From positions 1 to 45,113 of the forward strand of contig JAJQEV010000031.1 of assembly GCA_021201475.1 (NCBI GenBank): a DNA stretch of 45,113 nucleotides. The letters run 5' to 3'. A program made the position numbers and the translations under genes. Below, piece after piece: positions 32,849-41,286 of this stretch. This DNA is from Clostridiales bacterium (GTDB taxonomy: Bacteria; Bacillota; Clostridia; Oscillospirales; Oscillospiraceae). How positions within the stretch are numbered: position 1 is the stretch's first letter; every line of letters starts with the position of its first letter. The notes beneath the pieces are model-generated. The model made no database searches. It saw nothing but the letters and a program-made list of their open reading frames with translations, and was not told the DNA's origin.

Positions 32849-34036
32849 ATGGAAATTGTTGGCATTGTGGCGGAGTTCGACCCCTTCCACCGGGGCCACG
32901 CCTGGCTGCTCCGGCAGGTGCGGGAGGCCTTTCCGGGGTGCGCCATCGCGGTGGCCATGAGCGGCAGCTTCACCCAGCGGGGGAGCGCGGCGGCGCTGGC
33001 CAAGCAGGACAGGGCGGAGCTGGCGCTGACCGGCGGGGCAAACCTGGTGCTGCTCCTCCCCGTCACCTTCGCCTGCGCTTCCGCCGAGCGGTTCGCCCGG
33101 GGCGGGGTGACGCTGCTGCAACAGGTGGGGGCCACTGTGCTGGCCTTCGGCAGCGAGTGCGGCGACCTGGCCCGCCTCCAGCAGGCGGCGGACGCCCTGG
33201 AGACGGAGGAGTACCGCCAGCGGCTGAAAGCGGAGTTGGCCGGGGGCTGCTCCTTTGCCGCTGCCCGGGAGCGGGCGGTGGCCCAGCTCATCGGGGCGGT
33301 GGCCGGGGTGCTCCGCCAGCCCAACGACCTGCTGGCGGTGGAGTACCTGCGCGCCCTCCGGGGCAGCGGCATCCGCCCCTTCCCCGTCCGGCGGCAGGGG
33401 GCGGCCCACGGCAGCGAGGCGCTGGAGGGGGAGATGCCCTCCGCCTCCGCACTGCGGGGGCTGCTGTATCAGGGGCAGTTCCAGGCGGCGGCGGAGAAGA
33501 TGCCGCCGGAGGCGGGGGCGCTGCTGCTCCGGTTTGCTGAGGCGGGCAGGCTCCCCGCAGACCAGCGCCGGTGCGACCGGGCCATTCTCGCCGCCCTCCG
33601 GCAGGCTGCGCCGGAGGACTTTGCCTGCCTGCCCGACGTGTCGGAGGGGCTGGAGCATCGGCTGTACCGGGCGGCCCAGGAGGCCGCCTCCCCGGAGGAC
33701 TTCTGCGCCCGGGCGAAAACGAAGCGTTACGCCTACGCCCGCCTCCGGCGCATCCTGCTCTATTGCTGGCTGGGTATCACCAGGGAGGACTGCCCGGAAG
33801 CACCCCCCTTCCTCCAGGCGCTGGCCATGGACGAACGGGGGCAGGCCCTGCTCCGGCCCCTCCGGGGCCGGGACGGCCCGCCCCTGATTGTCCGCCCGGC
33901 GGCGGGGAAACACCTGACCGGCCCGGCAGGGGAGCAGTTCCGGCTGGAGCGCCGGGCGGACGACCTGTGGGGCCTCTGCCTGCCGGAGCCGCTGCGGGGC
34001 GGCTGGAGCTACCTGGAGGGGATGCGCAGACGCTGA
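32849..34036 (+). CDS. tmcAL: tRNA(Met) cytidine acetate ligase TmcAL
   Basis: TmcAL (formerly YlbM) uses ATP and free acetate to acetylate the wobble cytidine of elongator tRNA-Met. The 395-residue protein has the nucleotidyltransferase motif FDPFHRGHAWLL (His14, His17), then MSGSFTQRGSAAALAKQDRA, FGSECGDL, QPNDLLAVEYLRAL, and in the C-terminal half TKRYAYARLRRILLYCWLGI. This matches the family in order and length. The ATG is preceded by GGCGGTGATGGG. It is divergent from ackA, whose product releases its substrate. Confidence 0.92.
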   Translation: MEIVGIVAEFDPFHRGHAWLLRQVREAFPGCAIAVAMSGSFTQRGSAAALAKQDRAELALTGGANLVLLLPVTFACASAERFARGGVTLLQQVGATVLAFGSECGDLARLQQAADALETEEYRQRLKAELAGGCSFAAARERAVAQLIGAVAGVLRQPNDLLAVEYLRALRGSGIRPFPVRRQGAAHGSEALEGEMPSASALRGLLYQGQFQAAAEKMPPEAGALLLRFAEAGRLPADQRRCDRAILAALRQAAPEDFACLPDVSEGLEHRLYRAAQEAASPEDFCARAKTKRYAYARLRRILLYCWLGITREDCPEAPPFLQALAMDERGQALLRPLRGRDGPPLIVRPAAGKHLTGPAGEQFRLERRADDLWGLCLPEPLRGGWSYLEGMRRR

Positions 34037-34074
34037 CCGGTGAGAGAAATCCTGCATTTTCAGTAAAAAATCGG

Positions 34075-34103
34075 TTCCCATTTTCCACCAGATGTGGTAT
34101 ACT
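34075..34103 (+). promoter_or_regulatory. Promoter of zapA
   Basis: TGG-TATACT forms an extended -10 (34095-34103), with a weak TTCCCA -35 box 17 bases upstream. It probably serves zapA and the genes behind it. Confidence 0.6.
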
Positions 34104-34155
34104 ATTTAATAATCTGTCTGTCTGACTTCTAAAAAAAGATACGGGAGGGAGCAGT

Positions 34156-34473
34156 ATGAAAAATAAAGTCACTGTCACCGTTGCGGGGCGGAACTACATT
34201 CTGTCCAGCGCAGACAATACCGCCTATGTGGAGAAGGTGGCCGCCTATGTGGACGCGCAGATGGCGGAGCTAAAGGGAGAGTCCCGGGCCTCCGCCCTGG
34301 ATGTGGCGGTGATGACCGCCCTGAACGTGGCGGATAACTATTACCATGCCGTTGCCTCCAACGAGGACCTGCGCCGCCAGCTGAAGGAGGCCCTGGACGA
34401 GAAGGGCAAGCTGGACAGCCAGCTCAGCGAGGCCAAGCGGGAAATCGTCCGCCTCCAGCTGGGCAAGAAGTGA
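34156..34473 (+). CDS. zapA: Cell division protein ZapA
   Basis: ZapA bundles FtsZ filaments at the division site. The 105-residue protein has the N-terminal beta part (KVTVTVAGRNYILSSADNTAYVEKVAAYVD) followed by the DVAVMTALNVADNYY helix and a C-terminal coiled coil (about 68-105). A GGGAGGGAG site precedes the ATG. The U32 peptidase follows 13 bases later. Confidence 0.92.
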   Translation: MKNKVTVTVAGRNYILSSADNTAYVEKVAAYVDAQMAELKGESRASALDVAVMTALNVADNYYHAVASNEDLRRQLKEALDEKGKLDSQLSEAKREIVRLQLGKK

Positions 34474-34486
34474 GCGCATCCCGCCG

Positions 34487-36577
34487 ATGATGGAGCTGCT
34501 GTCCCCTGCCGGTGGGCAGGAATCGGTCATTGCCGCCGTGCACAGCGGGGCGGACGCCGTCTACCTGGGCTCCGGCAACTTCAACGCCCGCCGGGGAGCC
34601 GCCAACTTTGACGACGCCGCCCTCCGAGAGGCGGTGGACTTCTGCCACCTCCGGGGGGTACGGGTCTACCTGACCCTGAACACCCTGCTGGGGGATGGGG
34701 AGCTGGAGGAGGCGGCCCGGCTGGCCGCCTATGCCAGCGGCCTGGGGGTGGACGCGGTGCTGGTGCAGGATTTGGGCGTTGCCGCCGTGGTGCGGCGGGT
34801 GGCCCCGGATTTGCCCCTTCACGCCTCCACCCAGATGACGATTCATTCCCTGGACGGGGTACGCGCCGCCGCAGACCTGGGGATGACCCGGGTGGTGTTG
34901 AGCCGGGAGCTGTCCAGAAACGCCATCGCCCACATCTGCGCCCACAGCCCGGTGGAGATAGAGGTATTCGTCCACGGGGCGCTGTGTATGTGCTATTCCG
35001 GCCAGTGCTTCCTCTCCTCCGTCATCGGCGGACGCAGCGGCAACCGGGGGATGTGCGCCCAGCCCTGCCGCCTCCAGTACGGCTGGGGCAAGCGGGCGGA
35101 GGGCTATCCTCTGTCCTTGAAGGACATGAGCCTGGCGGAGCATTTGCGGGAGCTGGAGGATATGGGGGTAGCCTGCGCCAAAATCGAGGGCAGGATGAAG
35201 CGGCCGGAGTATGTGGCCGTCGTCACCCGCATCTACGCTGCCGCTCTGAAAGAAAAACGCAGCCCCACCCGGGAGGAGCTGGAGCAGCTTCGGCTGGCCT
35301 TCTCCCGTCAGGGCTTTACGGACGGGTACTACCAGGGCCGCACCGGCCCGGAGATGTTCGGCATCCATGAGAAGGAGCCACTGCCGGAGCCGCTGTTCGC
35401 TGAGGCCCGGAAGGGCTATCAGCGGGAGGTACCGCTGGTGCCGGTGCGCCTGTCCGCCTGTGTGCGGGCGGGGGACTCTGTCGCCGTTACGGCGGAGGAT
35501 GAGGACGGCCATCGGGCCGCCGTCATCGCCCCGCCGCCGGAGGCCGCCCTTCGCCGCTCCGTTACGGCGGAGCAGTTGGAGGGGCAGTTTGCCAAGACCG
35601 GCGGCACCCCCTATTTCTGTGCATCTGTCCATGCGGAGGTGGAGGAGGGGCTTTCCCTCCCCGTCTCCCAGATGAACGCCCTGCGCCGGGAGGCGCTGGA
35701 CGCCCTCTCCAGGCAGCGCATCGCCCCGCTGAACCGGCGGACGGGCGCTTATACCCCCTGCCCGAAGGTGGAGAACCGGGCGGAGGAGTGCCGGTTCACC
35801 CTGTCCTGCGCCAAAGCGGAGCAGGTGACGGATGAGCTGCTGGCGCTGCGCCCCGCGCTGATTGCCCTGGATTTGGAGGCCATGCTCCAGGCGAAGGACG
35901 CGGTGGGCCGGATGCAGGCCCTGGGCATTACCCCGGCGGTGACGCTGCCCCGCATCCTGTGGGACAGGGAGCGGGCGGGCTGCCTCAGGCAGCTTGCCAC
36001 CCTCCGCCGCTGGGGGGTGGATACCGCCTATGCCTCCACCCTGGCGGGGCTGGCGCTGGCAAAGGAGGCCGGCTTCCCGGTGGTGCGGGGGGATTTTGGC
36101 CTGGGGGCCTACAATTCGGAGACCCTTGTCGAGCTGAAACGGCTGGGCTTTGCCTCTGCGGTGCTGTCCTTTGAGCAGCGGCGGGAGCGGGTGCGGGATT
36201 TGTCCAAATGTCTGGACACGGAGTTGCTGGTCTATGGCCGCCTGCCCCTGATGATTACGGAAAACTGCATCGTGAAAAACCGCACCGGAAGCTGCACGGA
36301 GGGCTGCCGACAGACACCGGCGCTGATTGACCGGAAGCGGATGCGCTTCCCGGTGGTGCGGGCCTACGGCTGCCGGAACGAGATTTTGAACGCCGTCCCC
36401 CTGTTCCTGGCGGACAAGCCGGAGGTCTACACCCATGTGGGGCTGTGGGCAGCCCGGCTGCGCTTCACCACGGAGACGGGAGCGGAGTGCGCCCGCATTT
36501 TGGGCCGCTATCTGGGCCGGAACAACGATGTGCCCGCCGCCTACACCCGGGGGCTGTACTTCCGGGAGGTGGAGTGA
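34487..36577 (+). CDS. U32 family peptidase (DUF3656 type)
   Basis: This 696-residue protein belongs to the U32 family, named as collagenase-like peptidases. Many members instead act in rRNA or quinone hydroxylation, E. coli RlhA being a relative. Family marks are ELLSPAGGQESVIAAVHSGA, DAVYLGSGNFNARRGA and HASTQMTIHS. The Cys-rich core includes FVHGALCMCYSGQCFLS and MCAQPCR, with later cysteines in the NCIVKNRTGSC part; these may bind an Fe-S cluster. The C-terminal half contains the DUF3656-like insert. The exact substrate is unclear. It lies in the zapA transcription unit. Confidence 0.88.
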   Translation: MMELLSPAGGQESVIAAVHSGADAVYLGSGNFNARRGAANFDDAALREAVDFCHLRGVRVYLTLNTLLGDGELEEAARLAAYASGLGVDAVLVQDLGVAAVVRRVAPDLPLHASTQMTIHSLDGVRAAADLGMTRVVLSRELSRNAIAHICAHSPVEIEVFVHGALCMCYSGQCFLSSVIGGRSGNRGMCAQPCRLQYGWGKRAEGYPLSLKDMSLAEHLRELEDMGVACAKIEGRMKRPEYVAVVTRIYAAALKEKRSPTREELEQLRLAFSRQGFTDGYYQGRTGPEMFGIHEKEPLPEPLFAEARKGYQREVPLVPVRLSACVRAGDSVAVTAEDEDGHRAAVIAPPPEAALRRSVTAEQLEGQFAKTGGTPYFCASVHAEVEEGLSLPVSQMNALRREALDALSRQRIAPLNRRTGAYTPCPKVENRAEECRFTLSCAKAEQVTDELLALRPALIALDLEAMLQAKDAVGRMQALGITPAVTLPRILWDRERAGCLRQLATLRRWGVDTAYASTLAGLALAKEAGFPVVRGDFGLGAYNSETLVELKRLGFASAVLSFEQRRERVRDLSKCLDTELLVYGRLPLMITENCIVKNRTGSCTEGCRQTPALIDRKRMRFPVVRAYGCRNEILNAVPLFLADKPEVYTHVGLWAARLRFTTETGAECARILGRYLGRNNDVPAAYTRGLYFREVE

Positions 36578-36610
36578 CCGACCCGTAACGTAAAAATGAG
36601 GTTAATTGCT

Positions 36611-37060
36611 ATGGAACTGAAAATCAAAGCCCTTTCCGATAAGATCGGCCGGGACATCCCCGTACCCTACTACGCCAGCGCCGGGGCCGCCGCCATGGAC
36701 CTTCACGCCTGCATGGACGAGGCGGTGACCATCGCCCCCGGCCAGCGGGCTACCATCCACACCGGCTTTGCCATCGCCCTGCCGGACGCGGGGTATGTGG
36801 CACTGATTTTCGCCCGCAGCGGGCTGGGGACGAAGTACGGCATCGCCCCCGCCAACTGCGTGGGGGTCATTGACAGCGACTATCGGGGGGAAATCATGGT
36901 CTGCCTGGCCAACGCTGGCGACGCCCCCTATACCGTCCGGCCGGGGGACCGCATCGCCCAGATGGCGATCCTCCCCGTGGCCCAGGCAACTGTCCGGCTG
37001 GTGGACGATTTGGATGAGACGGCGCGGGGTGCGGGGGGCTTCGGCTCCACCGGGAAATGA
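36611..37060 (+). CDS. dut: Deoxyuridine triphosphatase
   Basis: dUTPase cleaves dUTP to dUMP and pyrophosphate, which keeps uracil out of DNA. All five motifs are present in the 149-residue protein: SAGAAAMDL, ARSGLGTKYGI, GVIDSDYRGEI, GDRIAQM and the C-terminal RGAGGFGSTG. The ATG at 36611 has GAGGT 7 bases upstream. An ATG five codons earlier lies within that site and is less likely. It lies in the zapA-U32-dut-maf run. Confidence 0.95.
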   Translation: MELKIKALSDKIGRDIPVPYYASAGAAAMDLHACMDEAVTIAPGQRATIHTGFAIALPDAGYVALIFARSGLGTKYGIAPANCVGVIDSDYRGEIMVCLANAGDAPYTVRPGDRIAQMAILPVAQATVRLVDDLDETARGAGGFGSTGK

Positions 37061-37096
37061 GCCGTGTTAAGGTTGAATTAAGAAGGTACGAGTATC

Positions 37097-37669
37097 ATGA
37101 AGTTGATTTTAGCATCCCAGTCTCCCCGCAGGAAGGCCCTGCTGGAGCAGATGGGATTTCAGGACTTTGAGACCATTCCCGCCCAGGGGAAGGAGGAGGC
37201 AGACCTTACCCTCCCGCCGGAGGAGTATGTGGAGCGGCTGGCCCTCCACAAGGCCAGAGAGGTGGCGGCGAACCAGGGGGAGGATGCGGTGGTCATCGGC
37301 GCGGACACCATCGTGGTGCTGGACGGCCACATCCTGGGCAAGCCCAAAAACGCGGCGGAAGCGCTGCAAATGCTGACCGCCCTGTCCGGACGCAAGCATC
37401 TGGTGCATACCGGCGTGGCCGTGGTCTGCGGCGACGAGGTGGAGCTGCGCCACGAGACCACCAAAGTCACCTTCTGCACCCTGACCCAGCGGGAGATGCT
37501 GGCCTACATCGCCACCGGCGAGCCCATGGACAAGGCGGGAGCCTACGGCATCCAGGGCCGGGGCGCCCTCTTTATTGACAAGATAGAGGGAGATTATTAT
37601 AATGTAGTGGGGCTGCCTATCAGCTGCCTGAACCGTATGCTGGGCCGCTTTGGGGTGCAGTCCATCTGA
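37097..37669 (+). CDS. maf: Maf family nucleotide pyrophosphatase
   Basis: Maf proteins hydrolyse nucleoside triphosphates, often dTTP, UTP or modified bases, and are tied to septum control in Bacillus. The 190-residue protein has ILASQSPRRKALLEQMGF, the catalytic GADTIVVLDG and the end block KAGAYGIQGRGALFIDKIEGDYYNVVGLP. The start has AGAAGGT. It directly precedes the mreC-mreD genes, the usual context. Confidence 0.94.
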   Translation: MKLILASQSPRRKALLEQMGFQDFETIPAQGKEEADLTLPPEEYVERLALHKAREVAANQGEDAVVIGADTIVVLDGHILGKPKNAAEALQMLTALSGRKHLVHTGVAVVCGDEVELRHETTKVTFCTLTQREMLAYIATGEPMDKAGAYGIQGRGALFIDKIEGDYYNVVGLPISCLNRMLGRFGVQSI

Positions 37670-37728
37670 TGAGCGCAGCCATCGTCTGATGCAAACGCCC
37701 GGGCGTCTTGCAGGAAAGGACGTTTCAC

Positions 37729-38568
37729 TTGAAGAATTTTTTCCAAAAACACGGCTTTTGGGTGATTATCGCGGCGCTGTTCCTCACCGCCGGGCTGACC
37801 CTGGGCAGCGCTGTGGTGCCCAACTTCACCGCGCCGCTGACCAATCTGGTGGGGGTGATCGCCACCCCCTTCCGCAACGGGGCCAACAGCTTCTTCTCCT
37901 GGGTGGAGGGCGTGTATGACTACGCCTTCCGCTATGAGGAATTGCAGCAGAAGGTGGCCGACCTGGAGCAGGAGGTGGCCGAGATGCGGGAGGAGAACCG
38001 GGAGGCCCAGGACGCCCTGGACGAAAACGAGCGCCTTCGGGAACTGCTGAATCTGGCGGAGAAGCGGAGCGATATGGTATTTGAGGATGCCACCGTTACA
38101 GGCCGCTCCACCACCAGCTGGGAATCCACCTTGACGCTGAACAAGGGCTCCTCCTCCGGGGTGGCGGTCAATCAGTGCGTCATTACGGAGACCGGCAATC
38201 TGGTGGGCGTCGTGGCGGAGGTGGGCACCAACTGGTGTACCGTCGTCACCATCATCGACCCGGACATCAGCGTGGGCGCGGTGGTCTACCGCACCAATGA
38301 CTCCGCCATGCTGGAAAGCGACCTCTCCACCATGAGCGCTGGCAAGTGTATGCTGACCTACCTCTCCTCCGAGGCCCAACTCATCGCCGGAGACGAGGTT
38401 TTGACCTCCGGCGAAACGGGTATCTACCCATCCGGGCTGGTGATTGGAACGGTGGACGAGGTGCGCACCGACGCCGCCGGCATTGAGAACTATGCCATCA
38501 TCACGCCCGCTGTGACCTTCAGTGAGCTGAGCGAGGTCTTTATTGTAAAGGAATTTTCCGCCAGCTGA
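37729..38568 (+). CDS. mreC: Rod shape-determining protein MreC
   Basis: MreC is the bitopic scaffold of the elongasome and contacts PBP2 in the periplasm-side space. The 279-residue protein has one N-terminal membrane helix (about 9-30), a coiled coil (about 70-110) and a beta-rich domain with the typical GSSSGVAVNQ, GLVGVV-like (GNLVGVVAEVG) and GDEVLTSGETGIYPSGLVIG blocks. The start codon is TTG at 37729, chosen because GGAAAGGA lies 8 bases before it. It is 14 bases upstream of mreD. mreB is not present in this cluster. Confidence 0.93.
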   Translation: MKNFFQKHGFWVIIAALFLTAGLTLGSAVVPNFTAPLTNLVGVIATPFRNGANSFFSWVEGVYDYAFRYEELQQKVADLEQEVAEMREENREAQDALDENERLRELLNLAEKRSDMVFEDATVTGRSTTSWESTLTLNKGSSSGVAVNQCVITETGNLVGVVAEVGTNWCTVVTIIDPDISVGAVVYRTNDSAMLESDLSTMSAGKCMLTYLSSEAQLIAGDEVLTSGETGIYPSGLVIGTVDEVRTDAAGIENYAIITPAVTFSELSEVFIVKEFSAS

Positions 38569-38582
38569 AAGGGGGCCCTGCT

Positions 38583-39092
38583 ATGCTGCGCAGTCGCGGC
38601 AGCCTGATGAAGTGGACGCTGTACATTCTGGCGTTTTTTCTGCTGTTTTTCCTGGAGTGCTGTGTGTTCAACCGGTACCCCATTTCCGGCGGAGTGCCCC
38701 TGCTGGCCCCGCTGGCGGTGATTACGGTGGCCTGTCTGGAGGGCAGCTTCTCCGGCAGCCTGTTTGGGCTGGCGGTGGGCATCCTCTGCGCCCTGGTCTA
38801 TTACCGCATCGGCGCGGTTATGATTCTGGCCTGCACCCTGTTGGGGGTGCTGGCAGGCGTCTTTGCCGATAAAATCGGGCGCACCATCGTAGGCGTCCTG
38901 GTCAGCGATGTGGCAGGCGTCGCATTGTTAGAGGTGTTCCTGGTCTGGCTGCGCCACACCTTTTATCTCATTGAGCTGGACACCCTGTTGGCTATCGCCG
39001 TGCCGGAGGGGCTGTATACCCTGGTCTTTGCCCTGCCCAGCTACCTGCTCTTCTGGTGGGTACACCAAAGGTGCCAGCCGAAGGCGGACTGA
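38583..39092 (+). CDS. mreD: Rod shape-determining protein MreD
   Basis: MreD is a small integral membrane partner of MreC. The 169-residue protein has about five helices, with FLECCVFNRYPISGGVPLL at the start, a conserved GLAVGILCALVYY loop and ADKIGRTIVGVLVSDVAGV. Sequence conservation is low in this family, so position between mreC and the PBP gene supports the call. Confidence 0.87.
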   Translation: MLRSRGSLMKWTLYILAFFLLFFLECCVFNRYPISGGVPLLAPLAVITVACLEGSFSGSLFGLAVGILCALVYYRIGAVMILACTLLGVLAGVFADKIGRTIVGVLVSDVAGVALLEVFLVWLRHTFYLIELDTLLAIAVPEGLYTLVFALPSYLLFWWVHQRCQPKAD

Positions 39093-39154
39093 CCCGTATC
39101 CCCTGAGGAGAGCGACAACTCCGAGCCGCATTTTCTGATTTTTGAGGTATCCCA

Positions 39155-41230
39155 GTGGAAGGTAAAAAATTTGTAACCCGAACCGTATGCATTATTGTGG
39201 CCCTGGCGGTGGTATTTGTCTACTTCTTCTATCTGCTGTACGACGCCCAGGTGGTCAACGCCATCACCGATTCCTCCTCCACCGACCTGAGCCTGACCTC
39301 CTCCACCGAGACGGTGGAGGCCGCCAGAGGGAACATCTACGACCGGTATGGTCGGGAGCTGGTGACCAACACCACCATCTACAACGTGGAGCTGGACATC
39401 GACAGCATGGGCACCGAGGCCGAGCAGGCTGCCACCGTGGTCAAGCTCATCGAGCTTTGTGAAGCGCAGGGGCTGGAGTGGAACAACAGCGAGTTCCCGG
39501 TGGAGTACGATGAGGACAGCGGCAGCTTTGCCTTTACCACAGACACGCCCTATGTGGTGGTTTCCAACGGTACCTACACCGCGACCAGGCTGAACACCCT
39601 GTGCCAGAACATGGGCTGGGGCACCACCGGCACCAGCGCCAACACGCTGATTCGCCAGATGTGCAACACCTTCAGCATTGACGGCAGCCTGGACCCGGAG
39701 CGGAAGCTGGAAATTTTGGGGGTGCTGTACTCTGCCCTGCTGCGCTCCGGTGTGGATCAGATCGTCTGGACGGACTACTACTTCCTGGAGGACGTGGACT
39801 TCAGTTTCATCAGCGTGGTGAAGGAGGAGGGCCTGGACGGGGTCAACATCGTGGCCACCACGGAGCGCTCCTATAACACCGACTATGCCGGCGTCCTGCT
39901 GGGTCAGGTGGGTGCCATCTCCGCCGAGAGCTGGAGCGAGAATAAGGAGACCTATCTGGCGGAGGGCTACAGCATGGACTCCATCATCGGCCTGTCCGGT
40001 GTGGAATCCGCCTTTGAGGAGTACCTCCGGGGGACAGACGGCACAAAGACGGTGACGAAGGACGCCGACGGCAACATCATCTCCGAGGAGTACACGGAGG
40101 AGCCCCAGGCGGGGAACAGCGTCACCCTGACCATTGACATCAAGCTCCAGGAGGCCGCAGAGGACGCCCTGGAGAAGTACACCGAGAGTATCAACGACGG
40201 CGCCGGCGGCAGCGCCGCCGTGGTGGTGGACATCGACACCGGCGAAATCCTGGCCAGCGCCTCCTGGCCCACGTACTCTGCTGCAAGCTATACGGAGGAC
40301 TATGAGGAGCTTGCGGCAAATGAACTGCAACCCCTGTACAATCGGGCGTTGCAGGGTACCTATGCGCCGGGCTCCACCTATAAGATCTGTTCGGCCACGG
40401 CGGCGCTCAGCTCCGGAGCTATCACCACCACCACCACCTTTGAATGCAACTACACCTTCCAGTACTACGACTGGGTGTATCGCTGCTGGTACAGCAAGGG
40501 CCACGGCACGGAGAATGTGGCAGACGCCATCCGGGATTCCTGCAACGTGTTCTTCTATAATGTGGCTGACCTGATCGGTATTGACACGCTGACGGATTAT
40601 GCCCAGCAGTACGGGCTGGGGGTCTCTACGGGGGTGGAGCTGTCTGAGAGCCTTGGCGTCAACGCCGGTCCGGAGTATTCCGAATCCGTAGGCGCCACCT
40701 GGACCGCAGGTGTGACCATGTCCGCCGTCATCGGCCAGAGCGACAACCAGTTCACTCCCCTCCAGCTGGCCAACTATATCGCCACCTTCATCAACGGGGG
40801 AGACCGGTACTCCGCCCACTTCCTGAAAAGTGTGAAGTCCTATGACAACAGCGAGCTCATCACCGTGGTGGAGCCCACCATTTTGAACCATGTGGAGCTC
40901 AGCGATGAGGGCTATGAAGCAATCAAAACCGGCATGGGCGAGGTTATCGACGCGGATAACATCACGGATTTCGACACCCTGCGTTCCTGGGGCGTTGATG
41001 TGGGTCTGAAAACCGGTACCGCCCAGCTGGGCAGTACGGGGCTGTACAACGCCGTCATCGTAGCCTTTGCCCCCTATGACGACCCGGAAATCGCCATCTG
41101 CACCGTGGTGGAGAAATCCCCTACCCAGGGCGCGGATACGGCCATGATCGCGGCGGCGATTCTGGAGTACTATTTCTCCGACGATGCCACGCTGGAACGG
41201 GTCAACGCGGAAAACGCGCTGATCAACTGA
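39155..41230 (+). CDS. mrdA: Penicillin-binding protein 2 (class B transpeptidase)
   Basis: This 691-residue class B PBP forms peptide cross-links of the side wall. It has one N-terminal membrane helix (about 8-30), a dimerisation domain starting with ARGNIYDRYGRELV, and a transpeptidase domain. The latter has the active SxxK in PGSTYK (Ser407, Lys410), the SCN motif (RDSCNVFFY) and KTG in LKTGTAQ. Many family members begin like this after mreCD. The start is GTG at 39155 with TGAGGT 6 bases upstream. No rodA is seen in the window. Confidence 0.93.
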   Translation: MEGKKFVTRTVCIIVALAVVFVYFFYLLYDAQVVNAITDSSSTDLSLTSSTETVEAARGNIYDRYGRELVTNTTIYNVELDIDSMGTEAEQAATVVKLIELCEAQGLEWNNSEFPVEYDEDSGSFAFTTDTPYVVVSNGTYTATRLNTLCQNMGWGTTGTSANTLIRQMCNTFSIDGSLDPERKLEILGVLYSALLRSGVDQIVWTDYYFLEDVDFSFISVVKEEGLDGVNIVATTERSYNTDYAGVLLGQVGAISAESWSENKETYLAEGYSMDSIIGLSGVESAFEEYLRGTDGTKTVTKDADGNIISEEYTEEPQAGNSVTLTIDIKLQEAAEDALEKYTESINDGAGGSAAVVVDIDTGEILASASWPTYSAASYTEDYEELAANELQPLYNRALQGTYAPGSTYKICSATAALSSGAITTTTTFECNYTFQYYDWVYRCWYSKGHGTENVADAIRDSCNVFFYNVADLIGIDTLTDYAQQYGLGVSTGVELSESLGVNAGPEYSESVGATWTAGVTMSAVIGQSDNQFTPLQLANYIATFINGGDRYSAHFLKSVKSYDNSELITVVEPTILNHVELSDEGYEAIKTGMGEVIDADNITDFDTLRSWGVDVGLKTGTAQLGSTGLYNAVIVAFAPYDDPEIAICTVVEKSPTQGADTAMIAAAILEYYFSDDATLERVNAENALIN

Positions 41231-41286
41231 CGGATGTACAAGAGCAACTCAAGCTTTGAAAAAAATTGAGCGAAGGATTGATTCCA

